A stretch of 57,574 nt of DNA from Pseudomonas congelans. GTDB lineage: Bacteria; Pseudomonadota; Gammaproteobacteria; Pseudomonadales; Pseudomonadaceae. A model generated the notes under the pieces. The model ran no database searches. It was not told where the DNA came from and worked only from the letters and a program-made list of their open reading frames with translations. Positions 40,443 to 49,585 of this stretch are shown here, in pieces (the stretch's first letter is position 1; each line of letters begins with the position of its first letter). The stretch is taken from contig NZ_FNJH01000013.1 of the NCBI RefSeq assembly GCF_900103225.1, positions 1 through 57,574 on the forward strand, in the 5' to 3' direction. The position numbers and the translations under genes were made by a program.

Positions 40443-41111
40443 ATGAGCTTTCTTCGACCAAAATTCATTACGTTCGACTGCTACGGCACGTTGACCAATT
40501 TCCACATGGGCACCATGACGCGCGAGCTGTTTGCCGACCGTGTTCCGGCTGAACAGATGGATCAGTTCGTCAGGGATTTTTCGGCGTATCGTCTGGATCA
40601 GGTCATGGGTGACTGGATGCCGTACGACGAAATCCTCAAGGTTGCACTGGCGCGTACCTGCAAGCGCTGGAACGTTGAATACCGCGAAGAAGGCCAACTG
40701 TATTACGACGCCGTGCCGACCTGGGGCCCGCATGCCGATGTGCCCGCCGGTCTGGCGAAAATCGCCGACAAGATCCCGCTGGTGATTTACTCCAACGCCA
40801 GCGACAGCCAGATCATGTCCAACGTCGAAAAGCTCGGTGCACCGTTTCACAAGGTGTTCACCGCCGACCAGGCCAAGGTCTACAAGCCGCGTCTGGCAGC
40901 CTTCGAGTTCATGCTCGACAACCTGGGTTGCGGTCCGGAAGACATCTTGCATGTGTCCTCGAGCTTCCGATATGACCTGTTCTCGGCCCACGACATGAAA
41001 ATCAAAAACAAGGCCTTTGTGGCTCGCGGTCATGAACAGCCCGCCAACAGCTTCTACGAATACCACCAGATCCCGGATATCGGCGGACTGGCCGGGCTGG
41101 TCGGCCTCTAG
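40443..41111 (+). CDS. Haloacid dehalogenase type II family hydrolase
   Basis: A 222-residue HAD enzyme of the L-2-haloacid dehalogenase type. The nucleophile Asp is in FITFDCYGTLTN at residues 8-19, the substrate-binding serine in VIYSNASD near 115, the lysine in AKVYKPRLAAFE near 147 and the acidic/Ser motif in HVSSSFRYDLFSAHD near 173. ATG 40443 gives the normal length. It is the first gene of the second catabolic cluster, 45 bp before an FAD oxidoreductase. Such genes next to amine oxidoreductases rarely act on haloacids; a hydrolytic step on an organic acid is inferred. Confidence 0.9.
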   Translation: MSFLRPKFITFDCYGTLTNFHMGTMTRELFADRVPAEQMDQFVRDFSAYRLDQVMGDWMPYDEILKVALARTCKRWNVEYREEGQLYYDAVPTWGPHADVPAGLAKIADKIPLVIYSNASDSQIMSNVEKLGAPFHKVFTADQAKVYKPRLAAFEFMLDNLGCGPEDILHVSSSFRYDLFSAHDMKIKNKAFVARGHEQPANSFYEYHQIPDIGGLAGLVGL

Positions 41112-41156
41112 GCTGGGCAACCCGCGCAAAACCGGCATTTTTCAAGGTGCTCTTCG

Positions 41157-42452
41157 ATGAGTGACAAGGGGAACGATATGCGCAGTGAGTCTTACTGGCT
41201 CGATACGGCTCCAGACTTTACCGGCGCGCAAGATGGCGCAGTGGAGGGGCAGGCTGACGTGGTGGTGGTCGGTGGCGGTTTCACCGGCCTTGCGGCGGCG
41301 CGTGCATTGGCCTTGAAAGGTGCCAGCGTGGTGGTTCTGGAAGCAGGCCGGGTGATCGGCGAAGCGTCGGGCCGCAATGGCGGACAATGCAATACGGGCG
41401 TGGCCCAGGACTACGCGTCGTTGAGCGCAACCCTGGGTGCCGATCAGGCACGCGAGTATTACAAGGCTTACGAAAGCGCGGTGCAGAGCGTCGTGACCGT
41501 GATCGCGGAGGAAAACATCGCCTGCGACATCAAGCGTAACGGCAAGCTCAAGCTGGCGGCCAAGCCAGGGCATTACGAAGGCCTGGCGCGCACTTGCGAG
41601 CTGATCCGCCGTGAAGTCGATGCTGACGTCGAGCTACTGTCCGCTCAGGACGTGCGCGCCGAAATCGATTCGCACGAGTTTCACGGTGGCCTGCTGCAGC
41701 GCAACGGCATACAGATGCATGTCGGACGTTTCGGTCTGGGTCTCGCCGATGCGGCCGTGCGGCATGGCGCAAGGGTGTATCAGGGCGCGACGGTAAAGGA
41801 CTGGAAAGCCAACCGTGGCGGCTTTGTGGTCAACACCTCGAAAGGCTCTATCCAGGCCGGCCAGCTGCTGTTGGCGACCGGTGCCTGCCAGCATGGCGGA
41901 CTGGGCTGGTATCGCCGGCGCATCGTGCCGGTCGGCAGCTTCGTCATAGTCACTGAAGTGTTGCCGCAAGCGCTGATCGACCAACTGTTCCCCAACCAGC
42001 GCGCTTACGTGACCAGCCGTTTGATCGGCAACTATTTCCGCCTCACGCCGGACAACCGCCTGCTGTTCGGCGGGCGCGCGCGCTTCGCCATGTCCAACAG
42101 CAGTTCCGACGCCAAGAGCGGCAAGGTGCTGCAGGCGGCCATGGTGCAGATGTTTCCGCAACTGGCACAGGTCAAGGTCGACTACTGCTGGGGCGGCCTG
42201 GTGGACATGACCTCCGACCGTCTGCCGCGGGCAGGCGAACACAACGGGGTCTTCTACTCGATGGGTTACAGCGGCCACGGTGTACAGATGTCGGTGCACA
42301 TGGGGCGGATGATGGCCGAAGTCATGGAAGGCAAGGCGCAGGCCAACCCCTGGAAGGACCTGAGCTGGCCAGCCATTCCCGGCCACTTCGGCAAGCCGTG
42401 GTTTCTGCCGCTGGTGGGTGCGTATTACCGCTACCAGGACAGTCGCCACTGA
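41157..42452 (+). CDS. FAD-dependent amine/amino-acid oxidoreductase (DadA/PuuB-like)
   Basis: A 431-residue flavoprotein of the DAO superfamily. The FAD-binding motif VVVVGGGFTGLAAARALALKG lies near residues 32-52, followed by VLEAGRVIGEASGRNGGQCN, the motif of gamma-glutamylputrescine oxidases and related enzymes. A late MGYSGHGVQMSVHMG closes the FAD site. It should oxidise a C-N bond of a primary or secondary amine, giving an imine then aldehyde or oxo acid. Starts at ATG 41157 and ATG 41178 both have usable ribosome sites. It precedes the ABC binding protein by 93 bp. Confidence 0.88.
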   Translation: MSDKGNDMRSESYWLDTAPDFTGAQDGAVEGQADVVVVGGGFTGLAAARALALKGASVVVLEAGRVIGEASGRNGGQCNTGVAQDYASLSATLGADQAREYYKAYESAVQSVVTVIAEENIACDIKRNGKLKLAAKPGHYEGLARTCELIRREVDADVELLSAQDVRAEIDSHEFHGGLLQRNGIQMHVGRFGLGLADAAVRHGARVYQGATVKDWKANRGGFVVNTSKGSIQAGQLLLATGACQHGGLGWYRRRIVPVGSFVIVTEVLPQALIDQLFPNQRAYVTSRLIGNYFRLTPDNRLLFGGRARFAMSNSSSDAKSGKVLQAAMVQMFPQLAQVKVDYCWGGLVDMTSDRLPRAGEHNGVFYSMGYSGHGVQMSVHMGRMMAEVMEGKAQANPWKDLSWPAIPGHFGKPWFLPLVGAYYRYQDSRH

Positions 42453-42545
42453 GTGTTTGTCTGACCGTCGTCGTGTGTGCTTGAAGGACGCTCCGGCCAA
42501 CCGTGAGCAATTCGGAATTTTCCCTTTTCGACAGGTAGAACTGAT

Positions 42546-44183
42546 ATGGCTGATAACAAAACCGACTCCGCGTTGATCACAGGCCAAGACAGCCTGCGGG
42601 TTTTCGAAGGTCTCAATCGTGGCCTGTCGCGGCGCGATGCGTTGCGCATGCTGGGTGTTGCAGGTGTGGTTGCGGCAGGCTCCACCAGCCTGTTCGGCGC
42701 GGCCGGCAAGGTCTTTGCCGACGACGCGGATGCCCCTGTCAAAGGCAAGCCGGGCGGCCGTATCCGGGTCGCCGGCATGTCCAGTTCTACCGCCGATACG
42801 CTGGATCCGGCCAAGGGCGCACTGTCTACCGACTACGTGCGTCATTTCATGTTCTACAACGGCCTGACGCGTTTCGACAGCCATCTGGTGCCGCACATGG
42901 AGCTGGCCGAGAAGATCGAAAGCGACAACGCTACGGTCTGGACCGTGACCCTGCGCCAGGGCGTGACCTTCCACAACGGCAAGGCACTGACCGCTGGCGA
43001 CGTGGTGTTCTCCCTGTCGCGCCACAAGGACCCGGCCACCGGCTCGAAAGTCCTGCCCCTGATGGCGCAGTTTTCCGAGATCAAGGCCACCGGCCCGCTG
43101 GAAGTGCAGATCACCCTCAGTTCGCCAAACGCCGAACTGCCGTCGATCCTCGCGGTTTCGCATCTGCTGATCGTGCCCGAAGGCACCACCGACTTCAGCA
43201 AAGGTATCGGCACCGGGCCGTTCACCGTCAAGGAATTCAACCCTGGCGTGCGCTCGGTCAGTGCGCGCAACCCCAACTACTGGAAGCCGGGCCTGCCTTA
43301 CCTGGACGAAATCGAATTCATCGCCATCGCCGACGAGCCATCGCGGGTCAACGCGCTGCTGTCCGGCGATGTGCACATGATCAACGAGGTCAATCCACGC
43401 TCGACCACGCGCATTGCCGCCAGCGCCACGCACCGTGTAGTGGATGCGCCGTCCGGCAACTACACCGACCTGATCATTCGTCAGGACCAGATGCCCGGCA
43501 AGAGCCCGGACTTCACCGAGGCCATGAAGTACCTGCTGGACCGTGAACAGGTCAAATCGGCGGTGTTCCGCGGCTACGCTCGCGTGGGTAACGACCATCC
43601 GATCTCGCCGGGCTCGCGCTACTTCAACGCCGACCTGCCGCAGCGCGCCTACGATCCGGAAAAAGCCAAATTCCTGCTCAAGAAAGCCGGCATGGAAAAG
43701 ATCACCATGGCCGTGGCGGCATCGCCTGCTGCCACCGGCTCGGTGGACATCGCCGTGTTGCTGCAACAGTCCGCCAAACAGGCCGGGCTGACGCTCAACG
43801 TCAACCGCCTGCCGAGCGATGGCTACTGGTCCAACCACTGGATGAAGCACCCGCTGAGCTTCGGCAACATCAACCCGCGCCCGAACGCCGACGTGATCTT
43901 CTCGCAGTTCTTCCAGTCCACAGCGCCATGGAACGAATCCGGCTGGAAAAACGATCAGTTCGACCAGTTGCTGTTGCTGGCCCGTGGCGAAACCGACGAC
44001 GCCAAGCGCGGCAAAATGTATGGCGACATGCAGGCTCTGGTCAGCCAGAACTGCGGCATCGGCATCCCTGTGTTCATCAGCAACATCGACGGTGTGGACA
44101 AGCGTATCCAGGGCTACTCCAGCAACCCGCTGGGCGGCTTCATGGGCTACATGTTCAGCGAGCAGGTGTGGCTGGACGCGTAA
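42546..44183 (+). CDS. ABC transporter substrate-binding protein, family 5 (peptide/opine type)
   Basis: A 545-residue periplasmic binding protein of the dipeptide/oligopeptide family. The N-terminus carries a twin-arginine export signal, GLSRRDALRML, followed by a hydrophobic stretch (VAGVVAAGSTSLFGAAG) and cleavage near residue 60. The family motif is TLRQGVTFHNGKALTAGDVVFSL near residue 135-157. Tat export suggests that it folds before secretion. Its two permeases and fused ATPase follow directly. Family 5 members bind peptides, opines, nickel or sugars; the neighbouring oxidase argues for an opine- or imino-acid-like ligand. Confidence 0.92.
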   Translation: MADNKTDSALITGQDSLRVFEGLNRGLSRRDALRMLGVAGVVAAGSTSLFGAAGKVFADDADAPVKGKPGGRIRVAGMSSSTADTLDPAKGALSTDYVRHFMFYNGLTRFDSHLVPHMELAEKIESDNATVWTVTLRQGVTFHNGKALTAGDVVFSLSRHKDPATGSKVLPLMAQFSEIKATGPLEVQITLSSPNAELPSILAVSHLLIVPEGTTDFSKGIGTGPFTVKEFNPGVRSVSARNPNYWKPGLPYLDEIEFIAIADEPSRVNALLSGDVHMINEVNPRSTTRIAASATHRVVDAPSGNYTDLIIRQDQMPGKSPDFTEAMKYLLDREQVKSAVFRGYARVGNDHPISPGSRYFNADLPQRAYDPEKAKFLLKKAGMEKITMAVAASPAATGSVDIAVLLQQSAKQAGLTLNVNRLPSDGYWSNHWMKHPLSFGNINPRPNADVIFSQFFQSTAPWNESGWKNDQFDQLLLLARGETDDAKRGKMYGDMQALVSQNCGIGIPVFISNIDGVDKRIQGYSSNPLGGFMGYMFSEQVWLDA

Positions 44184-44214
44184 TTGCAACGCTGAACCGA
44201 GCAGGAGGACGCAG

Positions 44215-45171
44215 ATGAATAGCAACACACTCTGGTTGATCGTGCAGCGCTTCGGCGCGGCGATCGTGACGTTGTTGATCGTTTCCATCGTGGTCTTCGC
44301 CATTACCGCGGTGTTGCCTGGAGACGCAGCGCAACAGGCCCTCGGGCAATTCGCGACGCCTGAACAGGTCGCGGCATTGCGTACCCAACTGGGCCTGGAT
44401 CAGCCAGGTGTAGTGCGTTATCTGCGCTGGTTGACCAACCTGCTCGGCGGCAATCTCGGCGAGTCTGTCTCCAACGCGATGCCGGTCTCCGAGCTGATTG
44501 CCGGCCGCTTCCCGAAAACCCTGATGCTGTCGGCCACCACCGCGCTGGTATCGGTGCCGGTAGCGCTGGCACTGGGAATTGGCGCAGCGATGTACCGCGG
44601 CAGTCGTCTTGATGGCGCGCTGAATTTCATCACCCTGTCACTGGTCGCCGTGCCCGAGTTTCTGGTGGCGACGCTGGCGGTGCTGATTTTCGCCGTCAAT
44701 CTGGGCTGGCTGTCCGCGCTGTCCTATGGCGCCGATGTCAGCTCGCCGTGGCAGTTCATGCGCACTTATGCGTTGCCGGTGATGACCCTGTGCTGCGTGA
44801 TCGTGGCGCAGATGGCGCGCATGACCCGCGCTGCGGTAATCGACCAGCTGGACAGCCCATATGTGGAAATGGCGCGCCTCAAGGGCGTCAGCCCGGTGCG
44901 TATCGTATTGCGCCATGCGTTGCCGAACGCCATCGGGCCGATCGTCAACGCCGTGGCACTGAGCCTGTCGTACCTGCTCGGCGGCGTCGTCATCGTCGAG
45001 ACCATCTTCAACTATCCCGGCATCGCCAGCCTGATGGTCGATGCGGTGACCAACCGTGACATGGCCCTGGTGCAGGGCTGCACGATGCTGTTCTGTTCCG
45101 CTTACCTTGGGTTGGTGCTGATGGCCGACCTGTGTGCAATTCTTTCCAATCCGAGGCTGAGAAACCAATGA
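44215..45171 (+). CDS. ABC transporter permease (DppB-like)
   Basis: A 318-residue inner-membrane permease of the peptide-transport family. Six membrane helices are expected; the first follows a cytoplasmic start LWLIVQRFGAAIVTLLIV. The DppB signature GLDQPGVVRYLRWLTNLLGGNLGESV lies near residue 58-85, and the coupling EAA loop in PYVEMARLKGVSPVRIVLRHALPN near residue 217. GGAGGA precedes ATG 44215. The stop overlaps the start of the second permease as ATGA. It pairs with the DppC-like protein to form the pore. Confidence 0.93.
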   Translation: MNSNTLWLIVQRFGAAIVTLLIVSIVVFAITAVLPGDAAQQALGQFATPEQVAALRTQLGLDQPGVVRYLRWLTNLLGGNLGESVSNAMPVSELIAGRFPKTLMLSATTALVSVPVALALGIGAAMYRGSRLDGALNFITLSLVAVPEFLVATLAVLIFAVNLGWLSALSYGADVSSPWQFMRTYALPVMTLCCVIVAQMARMTRAAVIDQLDSPYVEMARLKGVSPVRIVLRHALPNAIGPIVNAVALSLSYLLGGVVIVETIFNYPGIASLMVDAVTNRDMALVQGCTMLFCSAYLGLVLMADLCAILSNPRLRNQ

Positions 45172-46046
45172 CTCAATTCATTGCGAAATCGACGCCTGAG
45201 GCGCCGCAACCGGTGCTTCGCAAGAAGGTGTCCCGTCCGACCTCATGGCTTGGCCTGCTGGGCGCTACGGTGTGCTTCATCTGGTTGATGGTCGCCCTGT
45301 TCGGCCCCTGGCTCGCACCACATCCGGTGGGCGAAGTGGTCTCCGACAACATGTTCGAAAACCTGAGCGCAGCCTATCCGTTCGGTACTGACTACCTGGG
45401 CCGCGACATGCTCAGCCGCGTGCTGGTCGGTGCGCGCTTCACCGTCGGCCTGGCATTGATTTCTGCCGTGCTGGCCAGCGGCATCGGCACCCTGTGCGCG
45501 TTACTGTCGGCGGTCGCGCCAAAATGGCTGGACGAAATCATCAGCCGCCTGATGGACGCGTTCATCTCGATCCCCAGCAAAATGCTGGCGCTGATCATGG
45601 TCTCGGCATTCGGCTCGTCCGAAGTGCTGCTCATCTGCACGGCGGTACTCAGCTACACGCCAGGCGCGTTTCGGATCGCGCGCAGCCTGGCGGTGAACAT
45701 CGAGGCGCTGGAATATGTGCAAGTGGCGCGCACACGCGGCGAGGGCCGTATCTACATTGCCTGCCGGGAAATCCTGCCGAACATGCTCAACCCGGTCATG
45801 ACCGACCTGGGTCTGCGCTTCGGCTTCATCGTGTTGCTGCTCAGCGGCATGAGCTTTCTGGGGCTCGGTGTACAGCCGCCTGACGCCGACCTTGGCTCGC
45901 TGGTACGCGAGAACATCGGTGGGCTCAGCCAGGGCGCACCGGCCATTGTGATCCCGGCACTGGCCATCGGCACCCTGACCATCGGCGTGAACCTGTTCAT
46001 CGACCGGCTGGCCTCGCGGCGCGGTCGTCGTTCGGGAGGGCATTGA
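45168..46046 (+). CDS. ABC transporter permease (DppC-like)
   Basis: A 292-residue partner permease. An N-terminal cytoplasmic segment precedes helix one (WLGLLGATVCFIWLMVALFGPWLAPH). The family motif AAYPFGTDYLGRDMLSRVLVGAR lies near residue 66-88, and the EAA loop in YVQVARTRGEGRIYIACREILPN near residue 185. It starts inside the stop of the first permease and ends one base before the ATPase gene, so all three are translated together. Confidence 0.93.
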   Translation: MTQFIAKSTPEAPQPVLRKKVSRPTSWLGLLGATVCFIWLMVALFGPWLAPHPVGEVVSDNMFENLSAAYPFGTDYLGRDMLSRVLVGARFTVGLALISAVLASGIGTLCALLSAVAPKWLDEIISRLMDAFISIPSKMLALIMVSAFGSSEVLLICTAVLSYTPGAFRIARSLAVNIEALEYVQVARTRGEGRIYIACREILPNMLNPVMTDLGLRFGFIVLLLSGMSFLGLGVQPPDADLGSLVRENIGGLSQGAPAIVIPALAIGTLTIGVNLFIDRLASRRGRRSGGH

Positions 46047-46047
46047 G

Positions 46048-47889
46048 ATGAGCCAGTTGATTCGTGTGCAAGACCTGCGCGTGGTTGCCGATGGCGAGCA
46101 TGGCGAGCTGGAGATCGTCAAAGGCGTCAGTTTTTCGCTGGAAAAAGGTGAAGTGCTGGCACTGATCGGCGAGTCGGGCTCCGGCAAGACCACCATCGCG
46201 CTGGCCCTGCTGGGTTACGCCCGACGCGGTTGCAAGCTGGCAGGCGGAGTGGTTCAGGTGGGCGAACACGACATGCTCAGCCTGCCAGAAAGCCAATTGC
46301 AGGGCCTGCGTGGCAACCGCGTTTCCTACATTGCGCAAAGTGCCGCAGCCGCCTTCAACCCGGCGAAAAAGCTGATCGATCAGGTGATCGAAGGCGCGCT
46401 GATTCACGGTCTGGGCAGCCGCACGGAGCTGGAAGCCAAGGCCGTCGAACTGTTCCGCGACCTGGCCCTGCCCAATCCGGAAAGCATCGGTCGGCGTTAT
46501 CCGCATCAGGTCTCGGGCGGTCAGTTGCAGCGCGTCATGGCGGCCATGGCGCTGATCAGTGACCCGTTGCTGGTGATCCTCGACGAGCCGACCACCGCAC
46601 TGGACGTCACCACGCAGATCGACGTGCTGCGTGCGTTCAAGCGGGTAGTCCGCGACCGGGGTGCCACCGCAGTCTATGTCTCCCACGACCTTGCGGTCGT
46701 GGCGCAGATGGCCGATCAGATCGTGGTGCTCAATGGCGGGCGGATCATCGAACAGAGCAGCACCGCGGCGCTGCTCAAAGGCCCGGCCGACGCCTACAGC
46801 CGCAGCCTGCTGGCGGCAGCGCGTCCGGATAAAGTGCTGAGCCCAGCCAGCGAAGTGGTCAAGGACAGCACGCTGTTGACCATCAAGGGCCTGACGGCAG
46901 GCTACGGCAAAAAGAACCTGCAAGGCATGCCGATGATTCGCGTGCTGGAAGACATCGACCTGACCATCCGCCGTGGTCAGGCCATCGGCGTGATCGGCGA
47001 GTCCGGCTCGGGTAAATCGACGCTGGCCCGTGTGGTCGCCGGCCTCCTGGACCCGGCGCAGGGCAGCCTGACGTTCGACGGTGCCGAGTTGTCCGGCACT
47101 CTGGCGGGTCGTACCAAAGAGCAATTCCGGCGCATTCAGATGGTGTTCCAGAACGCCGACACCGCGCTCAACCCGATGCACAGCATCAGCGCAATTCTGG
47201 CGCGCCCGCTGAAGATGTATTTCGGCCTGAAGGGCAAAGCGTTGCGTGAGCGCATCGACGAGCTGATGGACCTGGTGCGCCTGCCCCGCGAGCTGGCCGA
47301 GCGACGTCCCAACGAACTCTCGGGGGGGCAGAAACAACGCGTCAACCTGGCCCGTGCGCTGGCCGCCAAGCCCGACCTGATCCTTTGTGATGAAGTGACC
47401 TCGGCGCTGGATACCGTGGTGGGTGCCTGCATCCTTGAACTGCTCGGCGAACTGCGCCGCAAGCTTGGGGTTTCCTATTTGTTCATCAGCCACGACATTT
47501 CCACCGTTCGCGCGCTGTGCGACGACATCGTGGTGATGTACAGCGGTCACAAGGTCGAGGAGGGCAGCCGCGAAGCCTTCAGCCGGGTGCCGTTCCACCC
47601 CTACACCGATCTGCTGGTGCATTCGGTGCCGGAACTGCGCCAGGGCTGGCTGGAAACCTGCGGTGTGACCAGCGGCAACTTGCCGCCCATCAGCGAATCG
47701 GCCAGTAATACGGAGCTGTGCACGTTCCTCAATCGCTGCCCGGCCCGCGTCGAGGGCCTGTGCAACAAGACCGCGCCGAGCCGTCGCCTGATCGCAGGTG
47801 GCAGCGAGATCCTTTGCCACCGCGACAGCGACGAACTGCAGGCCGTGCAAGAAAACCTGAATCCTGAAACCGTGGGAGCTTACGCATGA
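46048..47889 (+). CDS. ABC transporter ATP-binding protein, fused two-domain (DppD-DppF-like)
   Basis: A 613-residue cytosolic ATPase with two complete nucleotide-binding domains in one chain. Domain one: Walker A GESGSGKTTIA near residue 42, signature VSGGQLQRV, Walker B LLVILDEPTTALDVT. Domain two: Walker A GESGSGKSTLA near residue 323, signature LSGGQKQRV, Walker B LILCDEVTSALDTV. Between them runs a linker of about 45 residues. The C-terminal cysteines (LCTFLNRCPARVEGLCNKTAP and SEILCHR) form the oligopeptide-transporter C-terminal domain, possibly an iron-sulfur site. It overlaps the next gene by four bases. Confidence 0.94.
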   Translation: MSQLIRVQDLRVVADGEHGELEIVKGVSFSLEKGEVLALIGESGSGKTTIALALLGYARRGCKLAGGVVQVGEHDMLSLPESQLQGLRGNRVSYIAQSAAAAFNPAKKLIDQVIEGALIHGLGSRTELEAKAVELFRDLALPNPESIGRRYPHQVSGGQLQRVMAAMALISDPLLVILDEPTTALDVTTQIDVLRAFKRVVRDRGATAVYVSHDLAVVAQMADQIVVLNGGRIIEQSSTAALLKGPADAYSRSLLAAARPDKVLSPASEVVKDSTLLTIKGLTAGYGKKNLQGMPMIRVLEDIDLTIRRGQAIGVIGESGSGKSTLARVVAGLLDPAQGSLTFDGAELSGTLAGRTKEQFRRIQMVFQNADTALNPMHSISAILARPLKMYFGLKGKALRERIDELMDLVRLPRELAERRPNELSGGQKQRVNLARALAAKPDLILCDEVTSALDTVVGACILELLGELRRKLGVSYLFISHDISTVRALCDDIVVMYSGHKVEEGSREAFSRVPFHPYTDLLVHSVPELRQGWLETCGVTSGNLPPISESASNTELCTFLNRCPARVEGLCNKTAPSRRLIAGGSEILCHRDSDELQAVQENLNPETVGAYA

Positions 47890-48197
47890 ATGGCCGTTTT
47901 GTGAGACTGGGCGAGCGTGATCGCCCGGTCGTGAGCCTGATGGTCGATGGCGCGCCCATCGAGGCATTGCAGGGCGATACCCTGATGGTGGCGTTGCTGA
48001 CTCGCAAGCCCACGTTGCGCCAGTCCGAGTTCGACCCGGGACGCCGTGCAGGTTTCTGTCTGATGGGCGCCTGTCAGGATTGCTGGGTCTGGACCCGCAG
48101 CGGCGAGCGGCTGCGTGCCTGCTCCAATGAAGCCCGCGACGGACTCGACATCGTCACCACTCAACCGGAGGCGAAATGGCCACTTCTTCACGGTTAG
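47886..48197 (+). CDS. (2Fe-2S)-binding subunit of an opine/imino-acid dehydrogenase (HcnA-like)
   Basis: A 103-residue ferredoxin-like subunit. The cluster ligands appear in the order AGFCLMGACQDCWVW and then RACSNEARDG, the pattern C-x4-C-x2-C plus a distant C, as in HcnA, SoxA and octopine-oxidase small subunits. It starts at ATG 47886 within the ATPase stop codon and its last 22 bases overlap the next gene. It would carry electrons between the flavin subunits encoded next. A name such as hcnA is avoided because the transporter and catabolic neighbours argue against cyanide synthesis. Confidence 0.9.
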   Translation: MNGRFVRLGERDRPVVSLMVDGAPIEALQGDTLMVALLTRKPTLRQSEFDPGRRAGFCLMGACQDCWVWTRSGERLRACSNEARDGLDIVTTQPEAKWPLLHG

Positions 48198-49585
48198 ACG
48201 TTCGCAACCCCGGCAGCCCGAGAGTCGTCATCATCGGCGCTGGCCCGGCAGGCACCCGCTGCGCCGAAACCTTGCTGGCTGCGGGCATCAAACCGATCCT
48301 GATCGACGAAAACCGGCGTGACGGCGGGCAGATCTATCGCCGTCAGCCAGAGGGCTTCAAGCGCGATTATTCGGCGCTGTATGGTACCGAAGCGGCCAAG
48401 GCGCGTGACCTGCATGAAAGCTTCGATCGCTTGCGCACACAGATCGACTACCGCCCCGACACCCTGGCCTGGAACCTGACTCAAGGCGAGCTTTGCTGCG
48501 CCAGTCAGGGCGTGCATACCGTGGTCGAATACGACGCACTGATCCTGTGTGCCGGTGCCACCGACCGCCTGATGCCGATCAAGGGCTGGCAACTGGCAGG
48601 CACCTACAGCCTGGGCGGCTCGCAGATTGCGCTCAAGTCGCAATCGGTCTCGATTGGCAGTCGCGTGGTGTTCATGGGCAGCGGCCCGCTGCTGTACCTG
48701 GTCGCCAGCCAGTATGTCAAAGCCGGTGCCGATGTCGCTGCAGTGCTCGACACGTCGCCGTTCGGCAAACGTGTCAGCGCGATGCCCAAACTGCTGGCGC
48801 GTCCCGGTCTGCTGTTCAACGGCATGAAGCTGCTGGGCCAGCTGTACAGCGCCGGGGTGCCGGTGCATCTTGGCGTGCAGCCCGAGGAAATCCTCGGCAG
48901 CGAACAGGACGGCGTGACCGGCGTGCGCGTGAAACTGGCCAACGGCACCGCGCTGAGCATTGATTGCGATGCCCTGGCGCTGGGTTATCACCTGCGTCCG
49001 GAAACCCAGCTGGCTGATCTGGCCGGCTGCCAGTTACGCTTCGACGAGGCATCCGGGCAATGGGTGCTGGCAGTCGATGAAGAGGGGCGCACATCGGTCA
49101 AAGGTTTTTACGCGGCGGGCGACGGCGCGAAGATTCGTGGTGCCGATGCCGCTGAACAGGCCGGGCGACTGGCGGCAATGGCACTGCTGGAAGACCTCGG
49201 TCGACCTGTGGATAACTCGCGCCAGGAAGAAGTGCGCAAGAGTCTGGTGGCAATGGATCGTTTTCGGGTCGGGCTGGCCGAAGCGTTTCCGTGGCCTGCT
49301 GCCCAGGCGGCTGCCTTGCCCGATGAGGCCATCGTCTGCCGCTGCGAGATGATCAGCGCAGGTGAACTGCGCGGTGTCGTACGTGAAAAAGGCGCCTGCG
49401 AAGTCAACCGCGCCAAAGCCTTCAGTCGCGTTGGCATGGGCCGCTGCCAGGGTCGTTACTGCTCGCAGGCCGGCGCCGAGGTGATCGCCGCCGAGGCCGG
49501 AGTGCCGGTCGAACAGGTCGGTCGCCAGCGCGGTCAGGCACCGGTCAAACCGTTGTCGATGCTGCTGGACGAGGTGCCATCATGA
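48176..49585 (+). CDS. FAD/NAD(P)-binding subunit of opine/imino-acid dehydrogenase (HcnB/OoxA-like)
   Basis: A 469-residue flavoprotein. An FAD motif VVIIGAGPAGTRCAETLLAAG lies near residues 15-35 and a second dinucleotide site in VVFMGSGPLLYLVA near residue 163. Near residue 310 is GFYAAGDGAKIRGADAAEQAG, the FAD-contact motif. The C-terminus has the cysteine set CRCEMISAGELRG and GRCQGRYCSQAG, like the BFD-type [2Fe-2S] domain of the OoxA/HcnB/LhpB alpha subunits. It probably accepts electrons from the catalytic subunit encoded next. Genes on each side overlap, so the complex is made stoichiometrically. Confidence 0.91.
   Translation: MATSSRLDVRNPGSPRVVIIGAGPAGTRCAETLLAAGIKPILIDENRRDGGQIYRRQPEGFKRDYSALYGTEAAKARDLHESFDRLRTQIDYRPDTLAWNLTQGELCCASQGVHTVVEYDALILCAGATDRLMPIKGWQLAGTYSLGGSQIALKSQSVSIGSRVVFMGSGPLLYLVASQYVKAGADVAAVLDTSPFGKRVSAMPKLLARPGLLFNGMKLLGQLYSAGVPVHLGVQPEEILGSEQDGVTGVRVKLANGTALSIDCDALALGYHLRPETQLADLAGCQLRFDEASGQWVLAVDEEGRTSVKGFYAAGDGAKIRGADAAEQAGRLAAMALLEDLGRPVDNSRQEEVRKSLVAMDRFRVGLAEAFPWPAAQAAALPDEAIVCRCEMISAGELRGVVREKGACEVNRAKAFSRVGMGRCQGRYCSQAGAEVIAAEAGVPVEQVGRQRGQAPVKPLSMLLDEVPS

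Noticed and set aside
41634..44303. Very long open frame antisense to the FAD oxidoreductase and binding-protein genes
   Set aside because: It is a shadow caused by high GC at third positions; the sense frame shows clear family motifs and the antisense peptide does not.
45997..47967. Long open frame antisense to the fused ABC ATPase
   Set aside because: The sense strand encodes two full Walker A/B domains; the antisense product has no recognisable domain.
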